64,000 bases of DNA from JANNSO01 sp964485395 (GTDB lineage Bacteria > Spirochaetota > Spirochaetia > Treponematales > UBA12059), in NCBI GenBank assembly GCA_964485395.1, contig CAZAJF010000007.1, forward strand, positions 57,361 through 121,360. Reading direction: 5' to 3'. Of this stretch, positions 55,085-63,346 are shown piece after piece. The notes under the pieces were generated by a model. That model was not told the origin of the DNA. It ran no database searches and worked only from the letters and a program-made list of their open reading frames with translations. The position numbers were made by a program, and so were the translations under genes. The first letter of the stretch is position 1; every line of letters starts with the position of its first letter.

Positions 55085-56410
55085 ATGCGCAAGATACCGG
55101 TAATCTCCGCCGACCCCAAGCTCAATGAGTTCATACGAAGCCAATGCACCATCTTTGGCAGCGAATATTCCCCTGTGTTCTTTACCAACAAAGATGAAGT
55201 TGTCGCGTTCCTGAAATACGAGCTGCCGGAAATGAAAATTTTCTACCTTTCCGAGAGCACTACGGACGCGCAGAATATTCTTTCGGAAATTCGCAGCGAT
55301 CCGTGGCTTCACTACGGCGGACTCATCGTAATCCACGATAACATGGCCGATAAAGTACTGCAGCCGCTGATCCAGGATCAAAACGTCATAGCGGTACTGA
55401 AACGCCGCGAGGTGGAACGGGGATTCATCCGCCTGCTCAAGACGATTCGGCAAAACAAGCAGATTCTTTTCCAGCGCGGCATACAGCAGCACCTGCTTAA
55501 AAACATAGCCGGGTCGTTCGTAATCGACAACGATCCGCTGGATATCACGACCTATTCCAACCTGGTCACGAATTATCTGTTCAACGCAAACCTCATCAGC
55601 AAGGAAGACAAGGAAAAGCTTCACGTCGCCTTGCTGGAGCTTCTCATCAACGCCATAGAGCATGGTAACTGCAAGATAAGCTTTGACGAGAAAACGGCCT
55701 GGCTTGAGGGCAACCGCGACATCATGGACCTGATCCGCGAGAAGAACAAGCTTCCCGAGATCAAAGCCCGTAAAGTTTACTTCACCTATACGATTTCCCA
55801 GGAATGGAGCCGGTTCACCATCCGCGACGAGGGCGAGGGCTTCGACTGGCAAGCCCGCATGGATACGAAGCAGGAAGCTCCCGAACTGCACGGCATGGGC
55901 ATGAAAATGGCGGACATGTACGTCCAGCGGCTCAGCTACAACGAAAAGGGAAACGAGGTTTCGTTCGAAGTGCCGCATCAGCAGAACGAATCGAACATCA
56001 TACCCGCGATCTTCGACATGTCGCAGGAAATGACGTTCAAGGACGGGCAATATATCTGTTCGGAAGGCGAAGAATCGGATTACCTGTATTATATAGTTTC
56101 AGGCACCCTGTACGTGTATTCCAAGGGAAAATTGGTTTCAGCCTTGAATCCCGACGACATGTTCATGGGGGAGATGAGTTTCCTGCTCTCGAACCGCCGT
56201 TCCGCGACTGTCGTATCCAAAGGCCGATGCGTCCTTATACGGATTTCCAAGCAGGATTTCGTCAATCTCATCCGTGACAATCCCCACTATGGAATATTCC
56301 TGGCGCGCCTTTTGGCGCAGCGCCTGGCACGGCTCAACCTTCGCATGTCCCGCCTCAATACCGAATACCTGAGGGTAAAAAAAGAACTCGACGAAACCCG
56401 CGCGGAATAA
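55085..56410 (+). CDS. REC-like/HATPase/cNMP-binding regulatory protein
   Basis: 441 residues in three parts. About 1-120 resembles a response-regulator receiver but lacks a clear phospho-acceptor aspartate. About 165-300 is a GHKL ATPase (ELLINAIEHGNC near 188, DEGEGFDW, GMGMKMAD), close to anti-sigma/SpoIIAB-type kinases. About 315-425 is a cyclic-nucleotide-binding domain (ICSEGEESDYLYYIVSGTL, GEMSFLLSNRRSATV). It could be a cNMP-controlled anti-sigma kinase or phosphorelay protein. GGAAGGA precedes the ATG. It has no obvious partner nearby. Confidence 0.85.
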   Translation: MRKIPVISADPKLNEFIRSQCTIFGSEYSPVFFTNKDEVVAFLKYELPEMKIFYLSESTTDAQNILSEIRSDPWLHYGGLIVIHDNMADKVLQPLIQDQNVIAVLKRREVERGFIRLLKTIRQNKQILFQRGIQQHLLKNIAGSFVIDNDPLDITTYSNLVTNYLFNANLISKEDKEKLHVALLELLINAIEHGNCKISFDEKTAWLEGNRDIMDLIREKNKLPEIKARKVYFTYTISQEWSRFTIRDEGEGFDWQARMDTKQEAPELHGMGMKMADMYVQRLSYNEKGNEVSFEVPHQQNESNIIPAIFDMSQEMTFKDGQYICSEGEESDYLYYIVSGTLYVYSKGKLVSALNPDDMFMGEMSFLLSNRRSATVVSKGRCVLIRISKQDFVNLIRDNPHYGIFLARLLAQRLARLNLRMSRLNTEYLRVKKELDETRAE

Positions 56411-56507
56411 CAAAATAACCACGAAGCATTCCGCCTAAAAACGGCACTTTTCCCGTAAAACGTGGGGAAGTGCCGCAGCAAACAAGCCGCGCCATCTGAA
56501 ATATCAG

Positions 56508-56536
56508 TTGCAGATTTTTTTCAAATCCCTTATACT
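56508..56536 (+). promoter_or_regulatory. Promoter of the polyferredoxin-AOR operon
   Basis: TTGCAG, a 17-bp spacer and TATACT; the expected start near 56543 gives a 70-nt leader before ATG 56613. Confidence 0.7.
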
Positions 56537-56612
56537 TTGATCGGCAAGTAAACGCAACGCGCTCCACCAGCATTTTGCCGTATTTTCCGGACCTAAGGGA
56601 GGCCCGAATCCT

Positions 56613-57083
56613 ATGATCAAGTACCTGAAACTCCATGACGACAAGTGCGTCGGCTGCTTGAGCTGCGTCTCCGCATGCTCCAAGGCATACTTCAAGGAAG
56701 ACAATCCGGCAAAATCCGCCATACAGGTTGTTCCTTCCGCACACAATGAATTCCACCTCATCGCCTGCGATCAGGAATGCCGAAAGTGCGTGGGGGAATG
56801 CCACACCATGGCAATAACCGTAAATAGCCAGGGCGTGGTGATGATCAACAAAAACTTGTGCGTCGGTTGTCTGGCCTGCGTTGCGGTATGCCCGATAGAA
56901 GCCATGCGGTTTTACCCTGCCGCCCAGGCGCCCTTCAAGTGCGTGGCGTGCGGGATTTGCGTAAAATCCTGCCCGAAACAAGCGCTTGAAATCAGTGAAA
57001 AAGAAGATAGTCCCGCTTCCCGCTGGCCCTTCGAAGCTGCCGCCGCCGTCAAACACCTTGATGCGGACAAGGAGACGAAATAA
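56613..57083 (+). CDS. Polyferredoxin, 4Fe-4S electron carrier for the AOR
   Basis: 156 residues with four cysteine groups: CVGCLSCVSAC near 11, CDQECRKCVGEC near 53, CVGCLACVAVC near 86 and CVACGICVKSC near 112. These could hold up to four 4Fe-4S clusters. The arrangement resembles HycB/AOR-partner ferredoxins. It shares one base with the start of the AOR gene, so it very likely passes electrons to or from that enzyme. AGGGAGG lies 11 nt upstream. Confidence 0.92.
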   Translation: MIKYLKLHDDKCVGCLSCVSACSKAYFKEDNPAKSAIQVVPSAHNEFHLIACDQECRKCVGECHTMAITVNSQGVVMINKNLCVGCLACVAVCPIEAMRFYPAAQAPFKCVACGICVKSCPKQALEISEKEDSPASRWPFEAAAAVKHLDADKETK

Positions 57084-59236
57084 TGGTTATGTTCAATAAA
57101 AAGGACTTTAAGCTCCTTACCGAATGGAAATTTACGCCCAAAGCCATCGTAAAAGGCTATGCCATGCGCACGATGTACGTAAATGTGGGAACCCGCGAGA
57201 TCAAGGAAAAACCGGTTTCCGAGGACATGAAAAAACGCTTTACCGGCGGCAAGGGCTTCGGGCTGAAGCTGCTGTGGGACGGAACGACGCCCGACACGAA
57301 GTGGAACTCGCCGGAAAACGAAATTGTCATCGCCATGGGCCCGGTCTGCGGAAACACCAATTACCCGGGCTCCGGAAAAAGCCTCGTCGTTTCGCTGTCG
57401 CCCATGACCGAAGTACCCATCGATTCCAACGTAGGCGGCTACTTTGGCCCGTACCTCAAATTCGGCGGCTGGGACGCCCTTGAAATCCAAGGCAAGGCCG
57501 AACGCGAAACCATCGTATTCATAGACTGCAACGACGGCACCGTGCAGATTTTCGACGCTCCGGATACGCTGAACCAGGACACGCACCTCTTAGCCGAGGA
57601 ACTGACGCACGCCTTCGCGCGCGACGTAAAGGACCTGCAGTCGGTATCGGTGGTTACGGCGGGCCGCGGCGCGGATCATTCCCCCATGGGCCTCCTGAAC
57701 TTCTCGCTGTACGACAAGCGCCGCGAGGGCATCCGGGTAAAGCAGGCCGGGCGCGGCGGCATCGGCACGGTACTCCGTGATAAAAAAATACGCGCGCTCG
57801 TATGCCGGTTCTCCGGCGTAAAGCAGAACCTGAACGACGCGGCCGATCCCGCCACCGTACAGCGCCTGGGCCTCAAGCTTCACCGCGAGATCATCAAGAA
57901 CGACGACAAGCAGTGCAAGATGCGCAAGCAGGGCACCGCCCACCTCATGGAAGTAATGAACGATTACGACCTTCTGCCGACTAAGAACCACAAATACGGC
58001 CAGGATCCCAAAGGTCCGGAAATCGCCAGCTGGGTATGGGAGAAACTGTTCAGCCAGAACGTGCCCGACGGCTGCTGGTACGGCTGCACCATGGCCTGCG
58101 CGCACGCCGTGGATCACTTCAAGCTGGAGACCGGCCCGTACAAAGGCAGCAAGGTTTGCGTCGATGGCCCCGAATACGAGACCGCGGCCGGATGCGGCCC
58201 CAATCTCTACGTCTACGACCCGCATGGAATCCTGGAGCTCAACTTCTACTGCGATACCTACGGCATCGACACGATAAGCTTCGGCACCATGGCCAGCTTC
58301 CTGATGGAATGCTGGGAACTGGGCGTGCTCAACAAGGAGCGCACCGACGGCATCGATCTCTCCTGGGGCAACTGGCAGGGCGCCGCGCAAGTCCTGCACG
58401 ACATGGCGGACGGCAAGCGCTTCGGCGTATTGGCGGGCAAAGGCGTAAAATACCTGTCTTCATACTTCGCCAAGGAATACGGCGCGGACGCGCAGGTAAT
58501 GAAAGACATAGCCCTGCACGGAAAAGGCCTCGAGCAGTCCGAGTACATCAGCAAGGAATCCCTCGCGCAGCAGGGCGGCTACTATCTTACCAACAAGGGT
58601 CCGCAGCACGACGAAGCTTGGCTCATATTCATGGATATGGTAAACAACCGAATTCCCAGTTTCGAGAACAAGGCGGAAGCGCTGCACTACTTCCCGATGT
58701 TCCGTACCTGGTTCGGGTTGCAGGGTTTGTGCAAACTGCCCTGGAACGACGTGGAACCCGCGGACAACTCCAAGCATGCCGAGCCCAACAAGGTTCCCGA
58801 GCACGTGGAGAATTACCGCGACCTGTACACCGCCATCACCGGCGAAAAGCTGGGCATGGACGACCTTATCAGGCAGTCCGAGCGCGTATACAACTTCCAG
58901 CGCATATTCAATCTGCGCGTGGGACACGGCAAGCGCGTGGATGACTATCCGCCGTACAGGGCCATGGGCCCGGTGTTCGAGGACGAGTACGAGGCGCGCT
59001 CGGAACGCTACGACAAGCAGATGAAAGAAAAAATCGGCGTCGACCCGGCAGGAAAGTCGGTCGCGGAGAAAGTGAAGATTACCCGCGACTTCAGGATGCG
59101 CCAATACAACAGCCTCATCGACGCGGTATTCAAGCGCCGCGGTTGGACCGACCAGGGAGTCCCCACCGTTGAGCACTTAAAGAACATCGGCATGGATATT
59201 CCCGAATTGCTGGAAGTGGTGAAGAAGCATCAGTGA
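57083..59236 (+). CDS. Aldehyde:ferredoxin oxidoreductase family protein (tungsten-type)
   Basis: 717 residues, longer than classical AOR (about 600-650). The N-terminal domain (GGKGFGLKLLWDG, GPVCGNTNYPGSGK, NVGGYFGPYLKFGGWDALEIQG) is the bis-pterin binding fold. Fe-S cysteines occur in CWYGCTMAC near 330-338, spaced C-x3-C-x3-C instead of the classical C-x2-C-x3-C, with a fourth candidate in GLCKLPW. It should oxidise an aldehyde or reduce an acid in the cytosol, using the polyferredoxin upstream. The substrate is unknown. An ATG two codons in is an alternative start. Confidence 0.88.
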   Translation: MVMFNKKDFKLLTEWKFTPKAIVKGYAMRTMYVNVGTREIKEKPVSEDMKKRFTGGKGFGLKLLWDGTTPDTKWNSPENEIVIAMGPVCGNTNYPGSGKSLVVSLSPMTEVPIDSNVGGYFGPYLKFGGWDALEIQGKAERETIVFIDCNDGTVQIFDAPDTLNQDTHLLAEELTHAFARDVKDLQSVSVVTAGRGADHSPMGLLNFSLYDKRREGIRVKQAGRGGIGTVLRDKKIRALVCRFSGVKQNLNDAADPATVQRLGLKLHREIIKNDDKQCKMRKQGTAHLMEVMNDYDLLPTKNHKYGQDPKGPEIASWVWEKLFSQNVPDGCWYGCTMACAHAVDHFKLETGPYKGSKVCVDGPEYETAAGCGPNLYVYDPHGILELNFYCDTYGIDTISFGTMASFLMECWELGVLNKERTDGIDLSWGNWQGAAQVLHDMADGKRFGVLAGKGVKYLSSYFAKEYGADAQVMKDIALHGKGLEQSEYISKESLAQQGGYYLTNKGPQHDEAWLIFMDMVNNRIPSFENKAEALHYFPMFRTWFGLQGLCKLPWNDVEPADNSKHAEPNKVPEHVENYRDLYTAITGEKLGMDDLIRQSERVYNFQRIFNLRVGHGKRVDDYPPYRAMGPVFEDEYEARSERYDKQMKEKIGVDPAGKSVAEKVKITRDFRMRQYNSLIDAVFKRRGWTDQGVPTVEHLKNIGMDIPELLEVVKKHQ

Positions 59237-59287
59237 CGAAGAATTTCCAAAGTGCACGGCAGCTTGAAAACATCAACTGCTGAATGA

Positions 59288-59319
59288 AACGGCGGCCGGA
59301 AACGGCCGCCGTTTTTTTT
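59288..59319 (+). terminator. Strong terminator after the AOR gene
   Basis: AACGGCGGCCG, loop GAAA, CGGCCGCCGTT (59288-59313), followed by a run of T to 59319. Confidence 0.95.
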
Positions 59320-59323
59320 AAGG

Positions 59324-60181
59324 CTATTGCAGCCTTGCGCGAAACAATTGCCCGCTGTTGAACTCGGTAAAATACAATACCCGCTCCCGGATAAAAATAC
59401 TGTTCGGATGCGAGATACCCGTGCCGTCGGTTTTTTCCAGCTTCAAAGCCGACACCTTGCCGTCCGTGCCGATGCGATAGATGATCGAATCTCCGTAGGA
59501 AGGGCAATAGAGATTCCCATCATCGTCGAGCGCAAGGTATTGAAAACTGCCTGCGCCTTTTTTGGGAAGGACGGCAAAAAGCCGCTTCTTTCCGTCGCGG
59601 TCGATTGCCGTAATCTCGCCGGTCACGAAGGAGGAGACATACAGGGTTCCATCCCTGCCGAAAACGAGACCGAGAGGAGCGAACAAGCCTTCCGCAAATG
59701 TTTTCAAAGTACCGTCAGGGGACAGGCGCAGTACCTTTGTTCCATTATAATTTCCAAGGACGGATATGTAGAGCAGCCCGTCCGGCCCAAAGCAAATGTC
59801 GCTTGGATGGTCAAGACCGGACGCGGCGATTTCTGTTTTTCCATTCGCTGCGATCTTGACGATTTCACCGGAACCATGGCATGAAACGAACAACGAACCG
59901 TCCGAACCGAGAGCCAATCCGTCGGGGGCGTTCAATCCGTTCGCCAAGACGGTTTCAGCGCCGTCTGCGCCGATCCGCACTACGGTTTTTCCATCTCCGG
60001 AATGCCCCCAGTTGGCGACATAAACGGCCCCGTCGAAACCAACTTCCAGTCCGTCGGGACCGTACAGCGCGCTTGTAAAGATTTTTTCGGCGATCAGCGC
60101 TTTTTCGGCGAAAACGTCGGGGGATATGGCGATAGCCATGCAGGTCGACAGAAAAAACGATGGGAACAATGCGTCTTTCAT
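59324..60181 (-). CDS. Exported NHL/SMP-30-like beta-propeller protein
   Basis: 285 residues. Signal peptide at about 1-25. The rest consists of about six repeats of some 40 residues with the pattern P-D-G-L-x-F-G-x-D-G-x-L-Y-V-(S/A), a beta-propeller like Vgb or gluconolactonase proteins. It is probably periplasmic; ligand or lactonase activity cannot be told from the sequence. There is no ribosome site; TATACT ends six nt before the ATG. Confidence 0.82.
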   Translation of the reverse strand: MKDALFPSFFLSTCMAIAISPDVFAEKALIAEKIFTSALYGPDGLEVGFDGAVYVANWGHSGDGKTVVRIGADGAETVLANGLNAPDGLALGSDGSLFVSCHGSGEIVKIAANGKTEIAASGLDHPSDICFGPDGLLYISVLGNYNGTKVLRLSPDGTLKTFAEGLFAPLGLVFGRDGTLYVSSFVTGEITAIDRDGKKRLFAVLPKKGAGSFQYLALDDDGNLYCPSYGDSIIYRIGTDGKVSALKLEKTDGTGISHPNSIFIRERVLYFTEFNSGQLFRARLQ

Positions 60182-60187
60182 GCCAGC

Positions 60188-60193
60188 AGTATA
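60188..60193 (-). promoter_or_regulatory. -10 element TATACT of the NHL gene (leaderless type)
   Basis: On the minus strand TATACT is followed by six bases and ATG 60181; TTCCGT lies 17 bp upstream as a poor -35. Confidence 0.55.
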
Positions 60194-60233
60194 AGCCGAG
60201 AATCCGGAAAACGGAATATCGAAAGCTCCCCGA

Positions 60234-60262
60234 TTGTTTCAAACGGCGATAATCGCTACACT
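60234..60262 (+). promoter_or_regulatory. Promoter of the EamA gene with a very short leader
   Basis: TTGTTT, a 17-bp spacer and TACACT; nine bases separate it from ATG 60272, so the 5' leader would be only about 2-3 nt. Confidence 0.5.
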
Positions 60263-60271
60263 GGTGCCATA

Positions 60272-61129
60272 ATGGAAACAACGACAAAAACACGCATACA
60301 GGGGATGGCCGCACTGGCGGCATGCGCACTTCTTTGGAGTCTGGCCGGCGTATTCATTAAATTGGTACCCTGGAATCCGCTCTTGATTACAGGCCTTCGC
60401 AGCTTGATAGCCAGTTTCGTACTTTTGTTCGTCCTGAAAAAACCTAACTTTCACTGGTCCAAACCGCAAATATGGGCAGCGCTCCTCAATGTCTGCACCA
60501 TGACGCTGTTCGTCTACGCCAACAAGCACACCACCGCGGCAAACGCCATTCTGCTGCAATATTCCGCACCGGTGTTTACCGCCATCGCGGGAGCCATCCT
60601 GCTCAAGGAAAAAGCCAAACCCGAGCAACTGATAGCCTTTGTGTTCGTGGCGGCCGGCATGGCAATCTTCTTCATGGGCGGTGTGGGCGGTGGATCGCTC
60701 CTGGGCAACATCGCGTCTTCGGTATCGGGCCTCACCTTTGGCCTGTATTTCGTGGCGATGCGCATGCAAAAAAACGGCTCTCCCATGGAATCGATTCTAC
60801 TGGCTCATTGGATAACCGCCGCCATCATGATACCGCTGTCGTTTTTCGCGGAAAAACCCGTGATAACGCTACCCGCAGTCGGTGCAATCCTGGTTCTCGG
60901 GCTCTTGCAGGTCGGGCTGGCCTCGGTATTCTTTGCGTATGGCATAAAGCGGGTCAACGCGGTACAGGGAGTTTTGGTTACCGTGGTTGAGCCGGTTTTT
61001 AGCCCAGTCTGGGTTTTTCTGGCGCTGGGTGAAAAACCCGCCGTCAATTCCATCATCGGCGGCTTGGTAATCGTCGCCGCCGTAACAGGCGCTTCGATAA
61101 TAACGGCGCGGAGAAAACAGGAACAATAA
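60272..61129 (+). CDS. EamA/DMT-family transporter
   Basis: 285 residues from ATG 60272; the frame is open upstream but lies over the NHL gene on the other strand. Ten membrane helices form two EamA repeats (WSLAGVFIKLVPWNP at the start of the first, VFFAYGIKRVNAVQGVLVTVVEPVFSPVW in the second). Such proteins export amino acids or other metabolites. There is no ribosome site and a near-leaderless promoter. Confidence 0.88.
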   Translation: METTTKTRIQGMAALAACALLWSLAGVFIKLVPWNPLLITGLRSLIASFVLLFVLKKPNFHWSKPQIWAALLNVCTMTLFVYANKHTTAANAILLQYSAPVFTAIAGAILLKEKAKPEQLIAFVFVAAGMAIFFMGGVGGGSLLGNIASSVSGLTFGLYFVAMRMQKNGSPMESILLAHWITAAIMIPLSFFAEKPVITLPAVGAILVLGLLQVGLASVFFAYGIKRVNAVQGVLVTVVEPVFSPVWVFLALGEKPAVNSIIGGLVIVAAVTGASIITARRKQEQ

Positions 61130-61134
61130 TCATC

Positions 61135-61175
61135 GTATTGACGAAGAGAAGTTCTAAAACCACCCGGTTTTTAAA
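61135..61175 (-). terminator. Weak terminator-like hairpin after the NUDIX gene
   Basis: On the minus strand CCCGG and CCGGG are separated by 9 nt, then TGGTTTTAG. The stem is short. Confidence 0.35.
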
Positions 61176-61198
61176 GCCGGGCTAGTGAATCGATGTAA

Positions 61199-61759
61199 TC
61201 AATTGCACAATCCGCGATACCTCATATAGAAGAAAAGCGCCGCCGTCATGAGCGCGTGGCCCGAATCCACTCCGCCTACTAAATCGATCGCCTCTCGCTC
61301 GGGTACAAGAAGCACCTCGATTTCCTCGTGCTCGTCCAATGCTTGCGGCCGTACGAACGTACAGCCTTCGGCGATAAAGGCGTGAAATGTGTTGGTCATG
61401 AAAGCGGGATTGGGCGACAGGATTCCTAAAGGAACGATCATGTCGGCACGGTAGCCGGTTTCTTCTTCAAGCTCGCGGGCCACCGCCAAGCCGGGATCTT
61501 CACCCGGTTCAACGATACCGCCGGGAAACTCGATGGAAACGTGATCGGTACCATGCCGATACTGCCGAATCATGACGAATTTCCTGCCCTCGGGTGTATC
61601 GACTACAGGGATTACGCCAGCCCAATCGAGGGTATCTATTACATAGAAGGTACCCTTCTTGCCGGACGTGGATTCGCGCTCCACGGAACAAACATTAAAA
61701 ATTCTGCAATCTGCGAGTTTTTCCTTCTTACCCTGTTTCCATGCTTCAAGAATCTTCAT
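61199..61759 (-). CDS. NUDIX hydrolase, ADP-ribose pyrophosphatase-like
   Basis: 186 residues. The NUDIX box runs from G81 to about 103 (G-x5-E-x7-REL-x-EE-x-G), seen as GIVEPGEDPG then ARELEEETGY. The N-terminal beta-sheet with VIRQYRHG is typical of ADP-sugar pyrophosphatases. It cleaves nucleoside diphosphates linked to sugars. There is no ribosome site; TATGTT ends six nt before the ATG with a TTGAGC box 17 bp further up. Confidence 0.9.
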   Translation of the reverse strand: MKILEAWKQGKKEKLADCRIFNVCSVERESTSGKKGTFYVIDTLDWAGVIPVVDTPEGRKFVMIRQYRHGTDHVSIEFPGGIVEPGEDPGLAVARELEEETGYRADMIVPLGILSPNPAFMTNTFHAFIAEGCTFVRPQALDEHEEIEVLLVPEREAIDLVGGVDSGHALMTAALFFYMRYRGLCN

Positions 61760-61765
61760 GTGTCA

Positions 61766-61794
61766 AACATAGTGCATTTACCGGCCAAGCTCAA
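61766..61794 (-). promoter_or_regulatory. Leaderless-type promoter of the NUDIX gene
   Basis: On the minus strand TTGAGC (61794-61789), a 17-bp spacer and TATGTT (61771-61766), then six bases to ATG 61759. Confidence 0.62.
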
Positions 61795-61871
61795 GGTTAC
61801 TCATTCTAATTTGTACGTCAGTATGGACTTTTTAAAATTCAGAGTGTATTTTATACCCATTGGAGATCCTC

Positions 61872-63032
61872 ATGCAGAAAAAGATACTGATACTGTCGGC
61901 TGGGACGGGAAGTGGCCACATCCGCGCTGCTCAAGCCATCGAGGAAGCCTGCAAAAAAGACAAGCGCATTTCCGAGGTGCTCCATATAGACGCTCTCGAC
62001 TATACGAACAAAATGTTTCAAAGCATCTATTCCAAGGGCTATCTGGATGCGGTGAAAACCGCCCCCGATTTATGGGCTTTTGCCTTCGAGGCTACCGATA
62101 AACCCTGGCAAAACCACTTTATGGTTTCCGCGATGAACCGGATCAATTCCCAACCGCTCATCAATAAGATAAACGATTACAAACCGGATATTTGCATTTG
62201 CACGCATGGAATGCCCGCCGCCATAATTTCCAGGCTAATAATGCTGGACAGGCTGCATACGAACCTGGGTATTGTGGTAACCGATTACTACGTGCACGCA
62301 TTATGGCTCACCGATATCTTTACCCGCTATTTCGTTCCCAAGGAAGAAAGCAAGACGCACCTGAGCTTGTTGGGCTTGCCTCCCGACCGGATCGTGGTTT
62401 CCGGAATTCCGGTGATGAAAGCCTTCGCTACCAAGATGTCAAAGCAGTCGCTGCGACAGAAATACGGCATTTCGTCCACCTTGCCCCTCGTACTTTTATC
62501 GGCGGGCACCTTCGGCGTAATGTCCGCCGCGGATATCATTAAAATACTCGAGCAGATAAAAACCCGCTGCCAAATCGTGGTCGTTTGCGGCAAGAACGAG
62601 AAACTTAAAAAGGAACTTGAAAGATTCATCGGCGCGCAGCAGGGAATCGCCGAAAACAAGTATCAGATTATCGGGTTTACCGACGCCATGCACGAATACC
62701 TGAAAATGGCCGAAATCTTCATCGGGAAACCCGGCGGTCTTTCCACGAGTGAATGCCTCGTGAGCGGAGTACCCATGATCATATGGGATCCGATACCCGG
62801 ACAGGAAGTGTACAATACGTATCACATCCTCGAGCATGGCGCCGGAGTCATGCCCAACAACGCCCTGACCATCGGTTTCAAGGTGGACGAAATACTGGGC
62901 AACCCCGAACGCCAGAAAAAAATGAGCGAGAGGGCCCTGGAGCTTTCTTTCCCGAACGCCGCCGAGACCATCGTCCAGGCGATGCTGGCACAACAAGAGG
63001 AAACACCCGTAAAGGCCTTCCAGAACAAACCG
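61872..63032 (+). CDS. Glycosyltransferase, MGDG synthase/UgtP/MurG type (3' end lost in gap)
   Basis: At least 387 residues from ATG 61872 (GGAGA upstream; a TTG four codons earlier is unlikely). The N-terminal loop GTGSGHIRAAQAIEEA and the C-terminal donor-binding region GKPGGLSTSECLVSGVPMIIWDPIPGQE match diacylglycerol glycosyltransferases (GT28), which make glycolipids on the membrane. The gene runs into ten N at 63033. A diverged copy of its last codons appears at 63280-63334 with a stop, so only a few residues seem to be missing. Confidence 0.87.
62981..63032 (+). repeat. Glycosyltransferase tail, copy 1
   Basis: This 52-bp segment aligns without gaps to 63280-63331 with roughly ten to twelve differences. 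Copy 1 encodes the in-frame end of the gene up to the N gap. Confidence 0.8.
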
Positions 63033-63042
63033 NNNNNNNNNN
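63033..63042. other. Assembly gap (10 N)
   Basis: Ten unknown bases join two contigs; order and distance may be arbitrary. Confidence 0.99.
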
Positions 63043-63270
63043 GGCCAGGCGGCTCTTCTGGAACAAGGGCGACGTCCAGGAGGCCAGCTCCTGCCTGGTG
63101 GGCAGGATGCCCCGAGTCACTCCGGGGAGGTCCAGCACCACTCGGCCCGGATGACCGAGCACCTGCAGCTTCGGCGTCCCAGCGAAGTCAGGGATGTTCA
63201 GATTGATGACGGCTTCCGCGCCGATCCCGGTTTCCCAGGTTGCCCCATGGCGGACCGCGGCCTGGAACTT
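63043..63270 (-). CDS. Fragment resembling a PilQ-type AMIN domain, probably foreign to this locus
   Basis: The minus strand reads about 75 codons without a stop, with AMIN-domain-like sequence (PDFAGTPKLQVLGHPGRVVLDLPGV) and then PTRQELASWTSPLF running into the gap. AMIN domains occur in secretins and amidases. It has no start and lies antisense between two copies of the glycosyltransferase tail, so it looks like scaffolded or contaminating sequence instead of a native gene. The exact right boundary (about 63255-63290) is unclear. Confidence 0.45.
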
Positions 63271-63279
63271 GGTTGAGTC

Positions 63280-63334
63280 GATACTGGCCAACTGAGAGGA
63301 AACGCCCGTAAAGGCCTTCAAGAAAAAGCTGTAG
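63280..63334 (+). pseudogene. Glycosyltransferase tail, copy 2 (diverged)
   Basis: Read in the same frame as the glycosyltransferase it gives ILAN-stop-EETPVKAFKKKL-stop against MLAQQEETPVKAF in copy 1. The TGA is at 63293-63295 and the final TAG at 63332-63334. It is either the real 3' end from a related strain or an assembly error. Confidence 0.6.
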
Positions 63335-63346
63335 ACCTTATTTTTA

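Noticed and set aside
55022..56050. 342-residue minus-strand ORF
   Set aside because: It is antisense to the REC-ATPase-cNMP gene and lacks any recognisable motif.
61860..63206. 448-residue version of the glycosyltransferase reading through the N gap
   Set aside because: Residues past the gap are arbitrary translation of sequence that reads better on the other strand.
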